Shown here in pieces: positions 27,263 to 37,942 of a stretch of DNA of 64,000 bases; within the stretch, counting starts at the first letter, position 1; each line of letters starts with the position of its first letter. Position numbers and translations under genes: made by a program. A model generated the notes under the pieces. That model ran no database searches and was not told the origin of the DNA. It worked only from the letters and a program-made list of their open reading frames with translations. The stretch is taken from the NCBI GenBank assembly GCA_949156565.1, contig CASCZI010000002.1:1-64000 (forward strand). Reading direction: 5' to 3'. Origin of the DNA: an uncultured Alphaproteobacteria bacterium. GTDB taxonomy: Bacteria; Pseudomonadota; Alphaproteobacteria; Rs-D84.

Positions 27263-28921
27263 CTATTTTCGTCTTGCAACAGTCTTACTAACCTCATCTA
27301 ATTGTTTAAGGATAAACTTGCTATACTCTGTCCGGCCATCTTCAAGCTTAAAAGCTGAAAACAATTCATCATTCTCTAAAAATCTCTCTAACCAAGTCAT
27401 TAAATTATGATTTTTTTGAAAATTGATAAGAGCTTCTTTATCGGACACACTAAAATCTAATAATCTTTTAGTTGACGACTTTTCAAACTCTATAGTGTCG
27501 TCCTTTTGTTTTTTTTGCCAATTAGATTTTCTTATATACTTTATATTTTTATTGTGTATATCAATATTTTGCTTGATTAAACATAACACCAAAAAGACAA
27601 CATACCATTTATATTCAACATCTTCGGTATATTCATTAAATTTTTGTTTGCTAATTGTAAAAATAGATTTATGTTTAACAAACACATGGCTAATAAGCGT
27701 TTTCATATTATTCGGTAACATACAAAAAATATCATTAAATTTATTTCCAATGTATTCGCGAATATCTTTATATCGTTCCTGATAATACATATAACCTAAT
27801 ATATCAAATGTTAAAGTCACTACATAATCATGAGAAAACCTCCACAATTTCTCATCATTGTTAAATATATATTTTAGTCCTACTGGCGAAATAATTTTTT
27901 CTAACAAATTACGTAATATCAGCAAATTTGATACAGGCACCCCGGTATCTATAATAGCTTTTATAATAGGGAACAAAAAATCATTAGGTCTTGTGTTTGA
28001 TATGAGTCCTATACCATTTTCAAAATTTGATTTTATAAGTTTGCTATATACACGAACCATGTAGTCCATTAAGCTATTCATAGCTATTGATTTATTTGTT
28101 CGTATAGGATAAACAAATAGAGCGGTCAAATGGGATAAAACATCTGATTTTATAAATAATCCAGATTCATCCTTATCTACATATTCAAAAATTGCATAAA
28201 GTTTGTCAGCTATTAAAATAGAAATATCGTATTTGTTCTTATCTATAGCTTCTTGACTTATATAAACTAATCGATCTAGAGGATAAGAATAATATTCATT
28301 ATTTTTATCATCGGAACACCACTTTCCGTCAGAATTATTTTTTTTATACTTCAAATACTTTGTAATTTGGTCGCTGCTAAGGTCAATATACTTTGCTAAT
28401 TGATCAAACTGTAGAATACCCTTATTAAAAAAATACAAAACAACGGATTGCAACTCATTTATATGACTTATAAAATCGTTCATATTTTTGTCTATTGTTA
28501 AATCTTTAGAAAAATCTATCTGTTCAATCCAGTCTTTATACAATTCATCCGGTTTAAAAAGATATTTCTCTATCTTTTTTGCAAGAAGCCAATTCCACAA
28601 TATTGAACCGATAGACAAAATTAAATTTAAATATATAAAATATGTTTTTTGGTATATTATGCTAATACCTATACTAAACAATGCAAAAGTTAATAGCGCA
28701 GAAATAACCAACAAATATACGCCCTGTACAAATCCTCGTGAAAAATTCTTATATAAAACAACAAATTCATTTTGTATTTTTGACTTAAAATCTATAATTC
28801 TAGGGTACATAAATGCTAGAAAACCAATGTATAGCCCTGCAATAATTGACATTATTGTAAAATAATGATTTTCAAGCATTGAATTTAGTGGTTCTATAAA
28901 GATATAATTTTCTATAATCAT
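27263..28921 (-). CDS. Membrane protein with long soluble C-terminal region, unknown
   Basis: 552 aa; several N-terminal TM segments then long hydrophilic region. Confidence 0.65.
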   Translation of the reverse strand: MIIENYIFIEPLNSMLENHYFTIMSIIAGLYIGFLAFMYPRIIDFKSKIQNEFVVLYKNFSRGFVQGVYLLVISALLTFALFSIGISIIYQKTYFIYLNLILSIGSILWNWLLAKKIEKYLFKPDELYKDWIEQIDFSKDLTIDKNMNDFISHINELQSVVLYFFNKGILQFDQLAKYIDLSSDQITKYLKYKKNNSDGKWCSDDKNNEYYSYPLDRLVYISQEAIDKNKYDISILIADKLYAIFEYVDKDESGLFIKSDVLSHLTALFVYPIRTNKSIAMNSLMDYMVRVYSKLIKSNFENGIGLISNTRPNDFLFPIIKAIIDTGVPVSNLLILRNLLEKIISPVGLKYIFNNDEKLWRFSHDYVVTLTFDILGYMYYQERYKDIREYIGNKFNDIFCMLPNNMKTLISHVFVKHKSIFTISKQKFNEYTEDVEYKWYVVFLVLCLIKQNIDIHNKNIKYIRKSNWQKKQKDDTIEFEKSSTKRLLDFSVSDKEALINFQKNHNLMTWLERFLENDELFSAFKLEDGRTEYSKFILKQLDEVSKTVARRK

Positions 28922-29008
28922 TAAATCACACCTCGGCTTTTATTCATATTGGATTCAGTTTTGCACAAGAAACAACTTAAATCAATCGATTAAAATCACA
29001 TCATTACA

Positions 29009-29041
29009 CTTGACTCGACTCGGTTTGTAAGCATTCATTGC
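29009..29041 (+). promoter_or_regulatory. Promoter-like element, copy 1
   Basis: TTGACT-N8-TTTGTAAGCATTCATTGC, same spacing at 37706-37737. Confidence 0.55.
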
Positions 29042-29064
29042 GTAATCTTAAAAGGAGTCAGATT

Positions 29065-29259
29065 ATGCCTAGATACCCGAATATTACTGTTTCATTAACC
29101 AAATATAAAAACAATGAGTTTATGCTAATGCGGTCATGTATAAATGCCCTAAACAAACACGGTTTAGGGCATAAAATTGGACAATTTATCTCGGAAACCA
29201 ATTTCCATACCTGCGCACAAATTATAGAAATCGCAAGAAATTGGTTTACTGTGATATAG
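29065..29259 (+). CDS. Small hypothetical protein
   Basis: MPRYPNITVSLTKYKNNEFMLMRSCINALNKHGLGHKIGQFISETNFHTC...; AGGAG-like RBS. Confidence 0.5.
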   Translation: MPRYPNITVSLTKYKNNEFMLMRSCINALNKHGLGHKIGQFISETNFHTCAQIIEIARNWFTVI

Positions 29260-30145
29260 ACGGCAGTGCCGTCCAGTCTTTTGTATTGATTTTATTTGTG
29301 GTTGCAGAATAAAAATTTTCAACCGCAATTATAAAATCTCTAAAATCTGTATTAGATTCACAAATACGATTTATAATATCCCAATCCAATCCATCGACTT
29401 TTACCGCAGGTATAATAATCTGACTCTCTAATGGATTGTCTTTATTTAATTTTATTATACCTATATTATATGCTTTACATAAGATTTGCAGTTCCTTTAG
29501 TGCACGTTCATCAATATCCGCTGCAACTAAATACGAATAATTCGCCCACGCCGAATTAGAAACAGTTTGAAAGAAACACTCTCTTACATTTGACATTGTT
29601 AACGCAAGTTTAACCTCAAACGACCACAGATCTGTTTCTGAATCATGATAGTGGCGCACACAATTTTTTACATTGGCATCCCAATTATCAGACAAAACCT
29701 TTAGACCAACTATATCCGGGAAAAGCCACTTGTTCCCATTTTGACCATTTCGTTTCGAGACCCTCTTCTCGTCTATACGCTTGGCGAACAGATTCATACC
29801 ATTGGCAAGGAATTCGCATACCAGCGGATATAACCCATGTTCCCTTTGTTCAATCTTTTTATCAGAATTGACGTTTTTAGTTCCAATATAAGCAAACTTT
29901 TTAGGGGAATCCGTTGTAACATTTATGGTACCAGGAACTCTATTTTCGGCATTAGCAGAATAAATTTCTCGCACCAACTGCTCAATTTGTGCTGTTTTAT
30001 TTTTCCCAGACTTCTTCATACGTTCTTTGAAATACGCAGAATTATCCTTTGAAATAAACTCTGCTATCTGTTTAGCGGTATAATACTTCTTGTCCCGCTT
30101 CTTTAAAACGCGTTCAATATATTCAACAAATGTTAATGCCGGCAT
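29246..30145 (-). CDS. HARE-HTH/COG2958-like protein associated with restriction loci
   Basis: N-terminal LTFVEYIERVLKKRDKKYYTAKQIAEFISKDNSAYFKERMKKSGKNKTAQIEQLVREIYS; C-terminal ETDLWSFEVKL. Confidence 0.6.
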   Translation of the reverse strand: MPALTFVEYIERVLKKRDKKYYTAKQIAEFISKDNSAYFKERMKKSGKNKTAQIEQLVREIYSANAENRVPGTINVTTDSPKKFAYIGTKNVNSDKKIEQREHGLYPLVCEFLANGMNLFAKRIDEKRVSKRNGQNGNKWLFPDIVGLKVLSDNWDANVKNCVRHYHDSETDLWSFEVKLALTMSNVRECFFQTVSNSAWANYSYLVAADIDERALKELQILCKAYNIGIIKLNKDNPLESQIIIPAVKVDGLDWDIINRICESNTDFRDFIIAVENFYSATTNKINTKDWTALPSISQ

Positions 30146-30205
30146 GATCTTTTCCTTTCTTTTTTGCATTTTATACAAAATATACATAAAATAGCAATTT
30201 ATTCT

Positions 30206-33200
30206 TTACGCATCTTCTCCCACTTCAAATTTATTACTTGATATACTAAAGAATCGTTCAAAGAATGCCGTTATTTTATCAACAACCACATGCAGCTTAT
30301 CTGTGATATTATTCTCGGTGCTGAATATAGAGGTTGGTGGCAACAATTTCACAATATCCGTACCTGTGGTTTGAACAGCACCATCACGGAATGCATTTTT
30401 AATAAATCTGTACGTCTCTGGTTTGTTTAGATTTTCATGGTCAATTATCTGATTTAATTCAGAAATCCGTGCCCTATTAATAAACTTGTCCCATTCTACA
30501 TCAACATCAGATCTAGAATTGACAGATTCTATAAACCGCATAATCAAATCTTTTTTGTTACGCAATTCCATACTGGAATCTACCGCCTTACCAATAGAAA
30601 CCAGCAATTCTTTATCCTTGCAGTTAGAATCGTGGTATTTCTTAATCAAGGCCAAGATATAATCTATATTGATATCCACCTGTTTAACAAGCTCTATTTC
30701 GAACACAATATCATCATTCACAGTGGCTTTGTCGCCATCTTTGTGTTTACGAAATTCATTATATAGTTCGATATATACACTTTGGTAATCTTGCAAATCG
30801 CGTTCTGGCAAAACATCTTTGCCTTCAAAGTCATCGAAAGCAGTTAGGATGTTCCGCAATCTCAGAATAGCACCATATAATTTTATAAACTCTTTCTGTG
30901 CCTTCTCGCCAACAATTTGCTCACCAAGTGGGAATTTGGATTCTAATTCTTTGACCAATTCCATATAACTGGGAACATGTTCGCCATTTTTATCGGTATA
31001 ACCATCGCTAAAATATTCCGCAAACGTTTTTAGCAACACACTTCCAGCAGCATTTTTATCGCCAAACAATGCCAAACTTTTGTTTGTCGCTTCTTCTAAA
31101 TTTCTAAAACAAACTATGTTCCCGTATGTCTTGACACTGTTCAATATACGATTAGTTCTGCTGAACGCCTGCAACAGACCATGCATGCGCAGATTCTTAT
31201 CAACCCACAACGTATTCAGCGTTGTCGCATCAAATCCAGTCAAAAACATATTTACAACAATTAATAAATCCAACTCTCGGTTTTTCATACGAAGTGATAC
31301 ATCCTTATAATAATTCTGAAATTTCTTATCTGACGTATCGTAATTTGTCCCAAACATGCAATTATAGTCTTTAATTGCCCCGTCCAAAAAGTCACGTGAT
31401 GACGCGTCCAATCCATCTGTACTTTCAGAATTTTCTTCTAAACCACCCTCTTCTTCATTAACCCCAAAACTGTATATGGTCGCAACCTTTAAGCGTCTAT
31501 CTGACGGCAAATCTGCCATTTGTTTCTTAAATTCGTTATAATAAGCCTTTGCTGCATCAATACTGGCCACACAGAAAATTGAATTAAATCCACGCATAGA
31601 CACACCAGATTTAACTTCATCTACTTTGTTTTTCCCGGACGCAACCTCTGCAATATTCAATAACTTACGAAAATTATACGCCTTATCATTCCGTTTTGTC
31701 TTTTGGCTAAAATGCTCCAAAATATATTTTGTAACTTTTTCAATACGTTCTGGATCCATCAAAACTTTTTCACGGTTAATATTCCAAACCCTTTCATCCT
31801 TAATGTCTTCTGCCTCTTTGAAAGTAGATACATATTCCACCCTGAACGGCAATACATTTTTATCGTTTATTGCATTAACAATTGTATACGTATGTAATTG
31901 ATCTCCAAAGGCTTGTTCGGTAGTTTTCAGACACACATTTCCACCAGACATTGCATTCTCGCCAAATATCGGCGTTCCAGTGAACCCGAACAGATAATAT
32001 TTATTGAAACTTTTCGTAATAGAGTCGTGCATATCACCAAACTGGGACCTATGACATTCATCAAATATACAAACAATCTCGTCATCAAAAATGGTATGTC
32101 CATGGTTTTTCTTGATAAATTTGGCCAACTTTTGAATTGTTGTAATGATAATTTTGGCCTTTGGATCTTCCAGCTGCTTTTTCAAGACGGAAGTATTTGT
32201 ATTGCTGTTTGCTGCCCCCTTTTCAAATTTATCGTACTCCTTCATTGTTTGATAGTCCAAATCCTTGCGATCAACAACAAACATTACCTTTTTTACAAAT
32301 GGTAATTTTGTTGCTAACTGCGCAGTCTTGAAACTGGTCAACGTCTTACCAGATCCTGTTGTATGCCACACATATCCACCGGCCTCTACACTGCCATATC
32401 GCTTATAATTATGCGATACCTCTATCTTGTTTATAATGCGCTCTGCGGCCACAATTTGATAAGGACGCATTACCATCAACATTTTATCCGATGTAAATAC
32501 GCAATACTTGGTTAAAATATTTAGGATGGTATGCTTTGCAAAGAATGTTTTTGCAAAATCCATCAAATCCGTTATAGGCTTATTACCGGCATCCGCCCAC
32601 CAGGATGTAAACTCAAAACTATTACTGGTCTTTTTGCCTTTTTTAGAAGTCGTTAACACCGCTGATTCTTTAATATGCTGATTACGGGTCGTATTACTAT
32701 AATATTTGGTAAATGTACCATTACTGATCACAAATAATTGAACGTATTCAAACAAACCACTATCTGCCCAGAAACTTTCCCGATTATAACGATTTATTTG
32801 ATTAAATGCCTCTCGTATATCTACACCACGACGTTTTAATTCAATATGGACCAGCGGTAATCCATTAACCAAGACAGTCACATCATATCGGTTCGCATGA
32901 ACCCCACTATCTGTTTCGTATTGGTTAATGACTTGCAAATGGTTATTATGAATATTCTCTTTATCAATCAAATCTATGGTTTTAACAATACCATTGTCGC
33001 GCGTGAGCAGTTTTTTATAATCTTCCTGTATGGTGAATGTTTTTTCTTCAATGCCGCTGTTTTTATTGGCGATGCATTCTGCAAAGAATCTGTCCCATTC
33101 GGAATCTGTAAATTCATAATTATTCAGGCGAGACAATTGGTTGCGCAGATTCTTTATCAAATCAGCATTGGTATGAATATCTAAATACTCGTATGCCTGG

Positions 33201-33334
33201 GACTGCAATTGACGGATAAATTCACGTTCCAAATCCGCTTCTGATTGATATACAGTTGCACGACGGTCAGATTCTTTGAATTCCGAAACAACCGTACTGT
33301 TTGTATTCTGTGCAACCATATTGATTTTTATCAT
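30206..33334 (-). CDS. hsdR: Type I restriction enzyme R subunit
   Basis: YDVTVLVNGLPLVHIELKRRG; GYVWHTTGSGKTLTSFKTAQL; CIFDECHRSQFG; LLIVVNMFLTGFDATTLNTLWVDK. Confidence 0.96.
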   Translation of the reverse strand: MIKINMVAQNTNSTVVSEFKESDRRATVYQSEADLEREFIRQLQSQAYEYLDIHTNADLIKNLRNQLSRLNNYEFTDSEWDRFFAECIANKNSGIEEKTFTIQEDYKKLLTRDNGIVKTIDLIDKENIHNNHLQVINQYETDSGVHANRYDVTVLVNGLPLVHIELKRRGVDIREAFNQINRYNRESFWADSGLFEYVQLFVISNGTFTKYYSNTTRNQHIKESAVLTTSKKGKKTSNSFEFTSWWADAGNKPITDLMDFAKTFFAKHTILNILTKYCVFTSDKMLMVMRPYQIVAAERIINKIEVSHNYKRYGSVEAGGYVWHTTGSGKTLTSFKTAQLATKLPFVKKVMFVVDRKDLDYQTMKEYDKFEKGAANSNTNTSVLKKQLEDPKAKIIITTIQKLAKFIKKNHGHTIFDDEIVCIFDECHRSQFGDMHDSITKSFNKYYLFGFTGTPIFGENAMSGGNVCLKTTEQAFGDQLHTYTIVNAINDKNVLPFRVEYVSTFKEAEDIKDERVWNINREKVLMDPERIEKVTKYILEHFSQKTKRNDKAYNFRKLLNIAEVASGKNKVDEVKSGVSMRGFNSIFCVASIDAAKAYYNEFKKQMADLPSDRRLKVATIYSFGVNEEEGGLEENSESTDGLDASSRDFLDGAIKDYNCMFGTNYDTSDKKFQNYYKDVSLRMKNRELDLLIVVNMFLTGFDATTLNTLWVDKNLRMHGLLQAFSRTNRILNSVKTYGNIVCFRNLEEATNKSLALFGDKNAAGSVLLKTFAEYFSDGYTDKNGEHVPSYMELVKELESKFPLGEQIVGEKAQKEFIKLYGAILRLRNILTAFDDFEGKDVLPERDLQDYQSVYIELYNEFRKHKDGDKATVNDDIVFEIELVKQVDINIDYILALIKKYHDSNCKDKELLVSIGKAVDSSMELRNKKDLIMRFIESVNSRSDVDVEWDKFINRARISELNQIIDHENLNKPETYRFIKNAFRDGAVQTTGTDIVKLLPPTSIFSTENNITDKLHVVVDKITAFFERFFSISSNKFEVGEDA

Positions 33335-33336
33335 CC

Positions 33337-34491
33337 CTAAGCCCCTTGATTTTGTTTTTGTGCTTCCAAAAAGCACGCAATTGTTGTTAATAATTTTATT
33401 TCTTCGCAATCCATGGTTGCAACATCTATTTCAACCCAGTTCTTGGCGAATTCTTTGGAAAATTCGTCTGCTTGCATTAGCCCCCAGCGCTTGTCCGATG
33501 GCGACACACGGTCATTTAAATATGCAAATATTTTTTCCAACTGGTAATATGCCATTTGATGCATTTTTTTTGGCCGAGTGTACAATACCTTTTCCAATGC
33601 ATCATACAATTTATCATTATCCATCTCATCAATCGCATTACAAATTTCTGGTATTGCGCTTAATGCAACCCGTTGAACTTGGGCAACCGCAACATCATTT
33701 TTGCGATTGGTATATGGATATGTCAGCAATGATTTTAACATCGCAACATCATACGTACTTTGATACCGTTCTGTCATAATGGACAAAACATCATCCAATA
33801 TTAAGCCTGGTTCGCCCAAATCACGCTTGACGGTTCTTTTACGCCAAATATCTTCTTTGTTTTGTATTCCGCGTTCTAATTCATCTATGAGATACGTAAT
33901 TAAACCATAACGTGCATATACATACGACCTTAGTCCTTTATACGGAAACTGTATTGGAAAACTTTTATGTGAATGAGTTGAATAAACATAAACCCCGATA
34001 TGTTCCACATCACACAAGGCTCTATTTAACATCAAGCAAGGCGAACAATGTTCATCATGTATTTGTCTTATAAGATGTCCCCGTTTTGTTTCTAATGGGT
34101 GTGCAAATGATATCGACCGAATATATTCAACCACGCTATCATCACTTGGAATCTGTTCAGGAGCCAGATTAAACGGTGGATTATAACAAACACAGTCCAA
34201 GAACTTTGGCAAATGTCGTTCCAAAGAATTATACTCTAATCCTAAACGACCAAATAAGCACTTTATTACATCTGCGGCAATACATACATGGTTTAAAAGC
34301 AATAATTGCTCATCGTTGTTTTTTGGAATATCTGGGTGCGTAATAATATAATCCATACTTTCATCAACCCTGTCCATCATCGCACAAATTACATCATAAT
34401 TTACTTTTTCTTTTACATCTTCATAAAATATATTGGTTGAATTAACAACATCCCGTAATTTGCCACAAAGATTTTCCATTGGTGCATCCAT
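33337..34491 (-). CDS. Unknown protein encoded between hsdS and hsdR
   Basis: About 384 aa ORF, 5 nt from hsdS end and 2 nt from hsdR start; no recognised motif. Confidence 0.65.
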   Translation of the reverse strand: MDAPMENLCGKLRDVVNSTNIFYEDVKEKVNYDVICAMMDRVDESMDYIITHPDIPKNNDEQLLLLNHVCIAADVIKCLFGRLGLEYNSLERHLPKFLDCVCYNPPFNLAPEQIPSDDSVVEYIRSISFAHPLETKRGHLIRQIHDEHCSPCLMLNRALCDVEHIGVYVYSTHSHKSFPIQFPYKGLRSYVYARYGLITYLIDELERGIQNKEDIWRKRTVKRDLGEPGLILDDVLSIMTERYQSTYDVAMLKSLLTYPYTNRKNDVAVAQVQRVALSAIPEICNAIDEMDNDKLYDALEKVLYTRPKKMHQMAYYQLEKIFAYLNDRVSPSDKRWGLMQADEFSKEFAKNWVEIDVATMDCEEIKLLTTIACFLEAQKQNQGA

Positions 34492-34495
34492 ATTT

Positions 34496-35607
34496 TTATA
34501 CCGCTTCTTTAAAATCCAACAATTTATTACGCCAATATTCATACTGTTTGCGACGTGCCTTTAATTCAGCTGGTAACCCAACCGAAATGTCATTAACCAG
34601 CGCATCAAATTTATCCAAAATCGCAACAATACGTTCCTGTTCTGCGAGTGGTGGAAGCGGAATTTGGAGGTTTTCTATAACGTTTTTTGACAACCTTGGA
34701 ACACTAGCTTTTCTTACACCTGATAAGATAACATTGCGTTTAGTCATCAAAAAATGATACAAATAACGCGTAACAATCTCTGATTTATCTTCAAAATAAT
34801 AACAATCGTCAGCTGCCCAAAATCTTGATGCACTATACCCTATCCCCCCTGCTGCACCTGCCATAATTATAAAAACCGTATTTTCTGAGCAATTATATTT
34901 ATCAAAGAACCCCAAAGGAATTAAACTATTCTGATAAACAGGAAACATCCCTTCTTCAGATAATTGTGCCTTAACAACGCGAACTCCACGTTTGAACGGT
35001 ATACCCCCCCCAATTTCATCCATTTTACATCACAGGCGTGGTCGCCCCCTTCGCCAAATGATAACAATTGGTTCCTATAGTATTCGTACTGCTTCTCTCT
35101 GGTTTCCAGTTCCTTTTCCAGTTCCGAAAAACTGTCCAGTATGCGCACGATCTCCTGCTGTACCGGCAACGGCGGTACAGGAATTAAAATATTTTTAAGA
35201 TTTTGCTGGTTGAGCTTGGGGGGTGTGCCACGAACGATATCAGATACATCTGTATTTGATAAAGCATAATATATATATCTGAGTAACACGGACTCATCTA
35301 ATTCCTTTAAAATATGAGCGTGATTATTAACCCATATTTTCCCTGTTGCCCAATTCAAAACAGGACTTTTATCCTTATTTATAACACTTCCATCCTCTCC
35401 AACCAATAAAAAAGTACCATCAAACAAGTATTCGTTTACCCAATCTTGAATACCATTTGCACCATAATAAGGATAATCTCCAGATTGTCGTTTGTCTTTA
35501 GAAACCGGTTTGCGCTCATTATCCAAAATATCAACGACCGCCCCAAGTCGCTTACAAACCACCCCGTCAGGACAATATTTTACAATCAAATCATCAATTC
35601 TGGACAT
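34496..35607 (-). CDS. hsdS: Type I restriction specificity subunit, split into two frames at a poly-G tract
   Basis: ORF 35607-34921 (MSRIDDLIVKYCPDGV...LPVQQEIVRILDSFSELEKEL) and ORF 35023-34496 (...LAEQERIVAILDKFDALVNDI), each with one TRD and conserved helix; frame breaks at G8. Confidence 0.88.
35004..35011 (-). repeat. G8 homopolymer in hsdS (C8 on + strand)
   Basis: ataccccccccaatttc; 9 or 6 G restores MKLGGGIPFKRGV fusion. Confidence 0.85.
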
Positions 35608-36053
35608 TACAAAATCTCCTCTAACACTTCATTCATAGACACAAACAGATCAATTTGATTATCTAAATCTGACCATTCCTTCAATCCATGGAACATGTTA
35701 TTTCTTATCCGATACATTGCCAACAATCCACCAGCAACATTATCTGTTCCGCCACTATTCATAAAAGAACGAATAAGTTCCTTATGTTCTGATCTTAACC
35801 CGTTTCCCATAGCTAACTGATGTTGAACATATTCAAAACTATCTATATTAAACGTTACTGCTCTATTTGTTAATGCATTGGCAAATAATTGAAATGCTTC
35901 TGAGTTTTCTAATCTATTGCTGATTTCAATCAATTTTTCCGGGTAACAATTGTTACAACATTTATTCTTTTCAAAAATATTCCACAGGATGGCAAACTTA
36001 CCCACCGCTATGACCGTATTCTGTTCAAAATCCCGTCCATGGATTTTAATCAT
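35607..36053 (-). CDS. HEPN-like protein in the hsd operon
   Basis: 148 aa, helical; RNNMFHG fits HEPN RX4H; located between hsdM and hsdS. Confidence 0.55.
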   Translation of the reverse strand: MIKIHGRDFEQNTVIAVGKFAILWNIFEKNKCCNNCYPEKLIEISNRLENSEAFQLFANALTNRAVTFNIDSFEYVQHQLAMGNGLRSEHKELIRSFMNSGGTDNVAGGLLAMYRIRNNMFHGLKEWSDLDNQIDLFVSMNEVLEEIL

Positions 36054-36055
36054 AA

Positions 36056-37606
36056 TTAGCCCTCTAAATCCGCGACGATCGCATCAATTTGTGAGCGCAA
36101 TTCTGATTGCTTCTTCACGATTTCTGCAATTTCGGCATTTAACTGCTTAATATCAATCACTTCATCTGTATTCTTAGATTCTATATAGGAAGATACGGAC
36201 AGGTTGTAATCGTTCTCTGCAATTTCCGAATTCGGTACTAAACGACAGAAATGCTGCAAATCTGCACGGTCTTTGTATGCAGTCAATATTTTTTCAATAT
36301 TTGCATTATCCAATTTATTTTTATTACCAGAATGAACAAACTGTTCAGATGCATCTATGAACAATGTCTTATTTTCTGTCTTGCTCTTTTTTAACACGAT
36401 AATACATGTGGCGATAGATACACCAAAGAACAGGTTTTGTGGCAGCTGAATAACACAATCAACATAGTTATTATCAATCAAATATTTACGTATTTTTTGT
36501 TCCGCGCCACCACGGTATAAAACACCAGGGAATTCAACAATTGCGGCCGTACCCGACGTCGACAACCACGACAATATATGCATTGTGAATGCCAAATCTG
36601 CCTTGGACTTTGGTGCCAGAACGCCCGCCGGTGAAAATCTGGGATCGTTTATCAATGTCGCATCATCATCCCCTGCCCACCGAACAGAATATGGCGGATT
36701 TGATACAATCGCATCAAACGGCTCTTCATTACCATGCTGTGGGCTTAACAGCGTATCACCCAATGCGATATCAAATTTATTATAATTAATGTCATGCAAA
36801 AACATATTGATACGGCACAGGTTATATGTTGTGATATTTATTTCCTGACCAAAGAATCCAATTCTGACATTATCTTTACCCAAAATTTTTGCAAATTTCA
36901 GCAACAGCGATCCCGAACCACACGCCGGGTCATAAACCTTGTTCACTTCCGTTTTGCCAACGGTTACGATTTTCGCCAACAGTTCGGAAACCTCTTGGGG
37001 CGTAAAGAATTCTCCACCAGATTTGCCCGCATTAGAGGCATACATATTCATCAAATATTCGTACGCATCCCCAAACGCATCGATGTTATTATCCGAAACC
37101 TCGCCCATTTGCAGATCGGCAATTGCCTCTAACAAATTAACCAGCTTCTTGTTACGTTCGATAACTGTCGCACCCAATTTATTGCTGTTTACATCCAAAT
37201 CTTGAAACAATCCCTTAAAATCCGCTTCGCTGGCGGCACCAATTGCCGAACCTTCGATATTTCTGAAAATTGTAGCCAATGTTTCATTCAAATACGCATC
37301 ATTCTTGGCACGTTTGCATACATTTTGAAACAGTTCGGATGGTTTAATAAAGAACCCCTTGCTATTGACCGCAAAGGAACGCGCTATTTCCGCTTGCTCG
37401 TCCGATATATCAGCGTACTCAAAGTTCGGTTCCACCATACGTTGACGTTCGTTTAAAAACTTTGTCAAATTTTGACTTATAAACCGGTAAAACAATAACC
37501 CCAGCACATATTGCTTAAAATCCCAACCATCAACACTGCCGCGCAGGTCATTGGCCATTTGCCATATTGTTTTATGCAATGCTGCTCGTTCTTGTTCACG
37601 TGCCAT
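36056..37606 (-). CDS. hsdM: Type I restriction DNA methyltransferase M subunit
   Basis: [49 protein letters not shown]. Confidence 0.96.
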   Translation of the reverse strand: MAREQERAALHKTIWQMANDLRGSVDGWDFKQYVLGLLFYRFISQNLTKFLNERQRMVEPNFEYADISDEQAEIARSFAVNSKGFFIKPSELFQNVCKRAKNDAYLNETLATIFRNIEGSAIGAASEADFKGLFQDLDVNSNKLGATVIERNKKLVNLLEAIADLQMGEVSDNNIDAFGDAYEYLMNMYASNAGKSGGEFFTPQEVSELLAKIVTVGKTEVNKVYDPACGSGSLLLKFAKILGKDNVRIGFFGQEINITTYNLCRINMFLHDINYNKFDIALGDTLLSPQHGNEEPFDAIVSNPPYSVRWAGDDDATLINDPRFSPAGVLAPKSKADLAFTMHILSWLSTSGTAAIVEFPGVLYRGGAEQKIRKYLIDNNYVDCVIQLPQNLFFGVSIATCIIVLKKSKTENKTLFIDASEQFVHSGNKNKLDNANIEKILTAYKDRADLQHFCRLVPNSEIAENDYNLSVSSYIESKNTDEVIDIKQLNAEIAEIVKKQSELRSQIDAIVADLEG

Positions 37607-37705
37607 AATATATCCTTTGTTTTTCCAAATGATTATAACAAAAACCAACAGAAAAATCTATAAATATGGGATTTTACCCTTATGCGCAAAAGAACACTAT
37701 AAAAC

Positions 37706-37737
37706 TTGACTTCTGCCTCTTTGTAAGCATTCATTGC
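37706..37737 (+). promoter_or_regulatory. Promoter-like element, copy 2
   Basis: TTGACT-N8-TTTGTAAGCATTCATTGC. Confidence 0.55.
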
Positions 37738-37759
37738 ACGACCATAGGAGTGAAATGAC

Positions 37760-37942
37760 ATGCCTTATAAAAATCCACCAAAACAGATGCGGTTTAGGCC
37801 GGGTATATCAAGCAATCCACTGGGACGGCCGGCGAATATCCCGGATTCTGATGTTTTATACCTAGTGCGGGCGTTGCAGATTATTCTGACCAAGGCCGCC
37901 GCACAACTGCGAAATGACGCGAAATCAAAGGCTGACAAATGA
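37760..37942 (+). CDS. Short DUF5681-like protein
   Basis: MPYKNPPKQMRFRPGISSNPLGRPANIPDSDVLYL; similar N-terminal motif to the 22255 product. Confidence 0.6.
   Translation: MPYKNPPKQMRFRPGISSNPLGRPANIPDSDVLYLVRALQIILTKAAAQLRNDAKSKADK

Noticed and set aside
34496-35607. Two separate hsdS genes
   Set aside because: The halves join in frame with one added G at the G8 run and together make one normal two-TRD subunit
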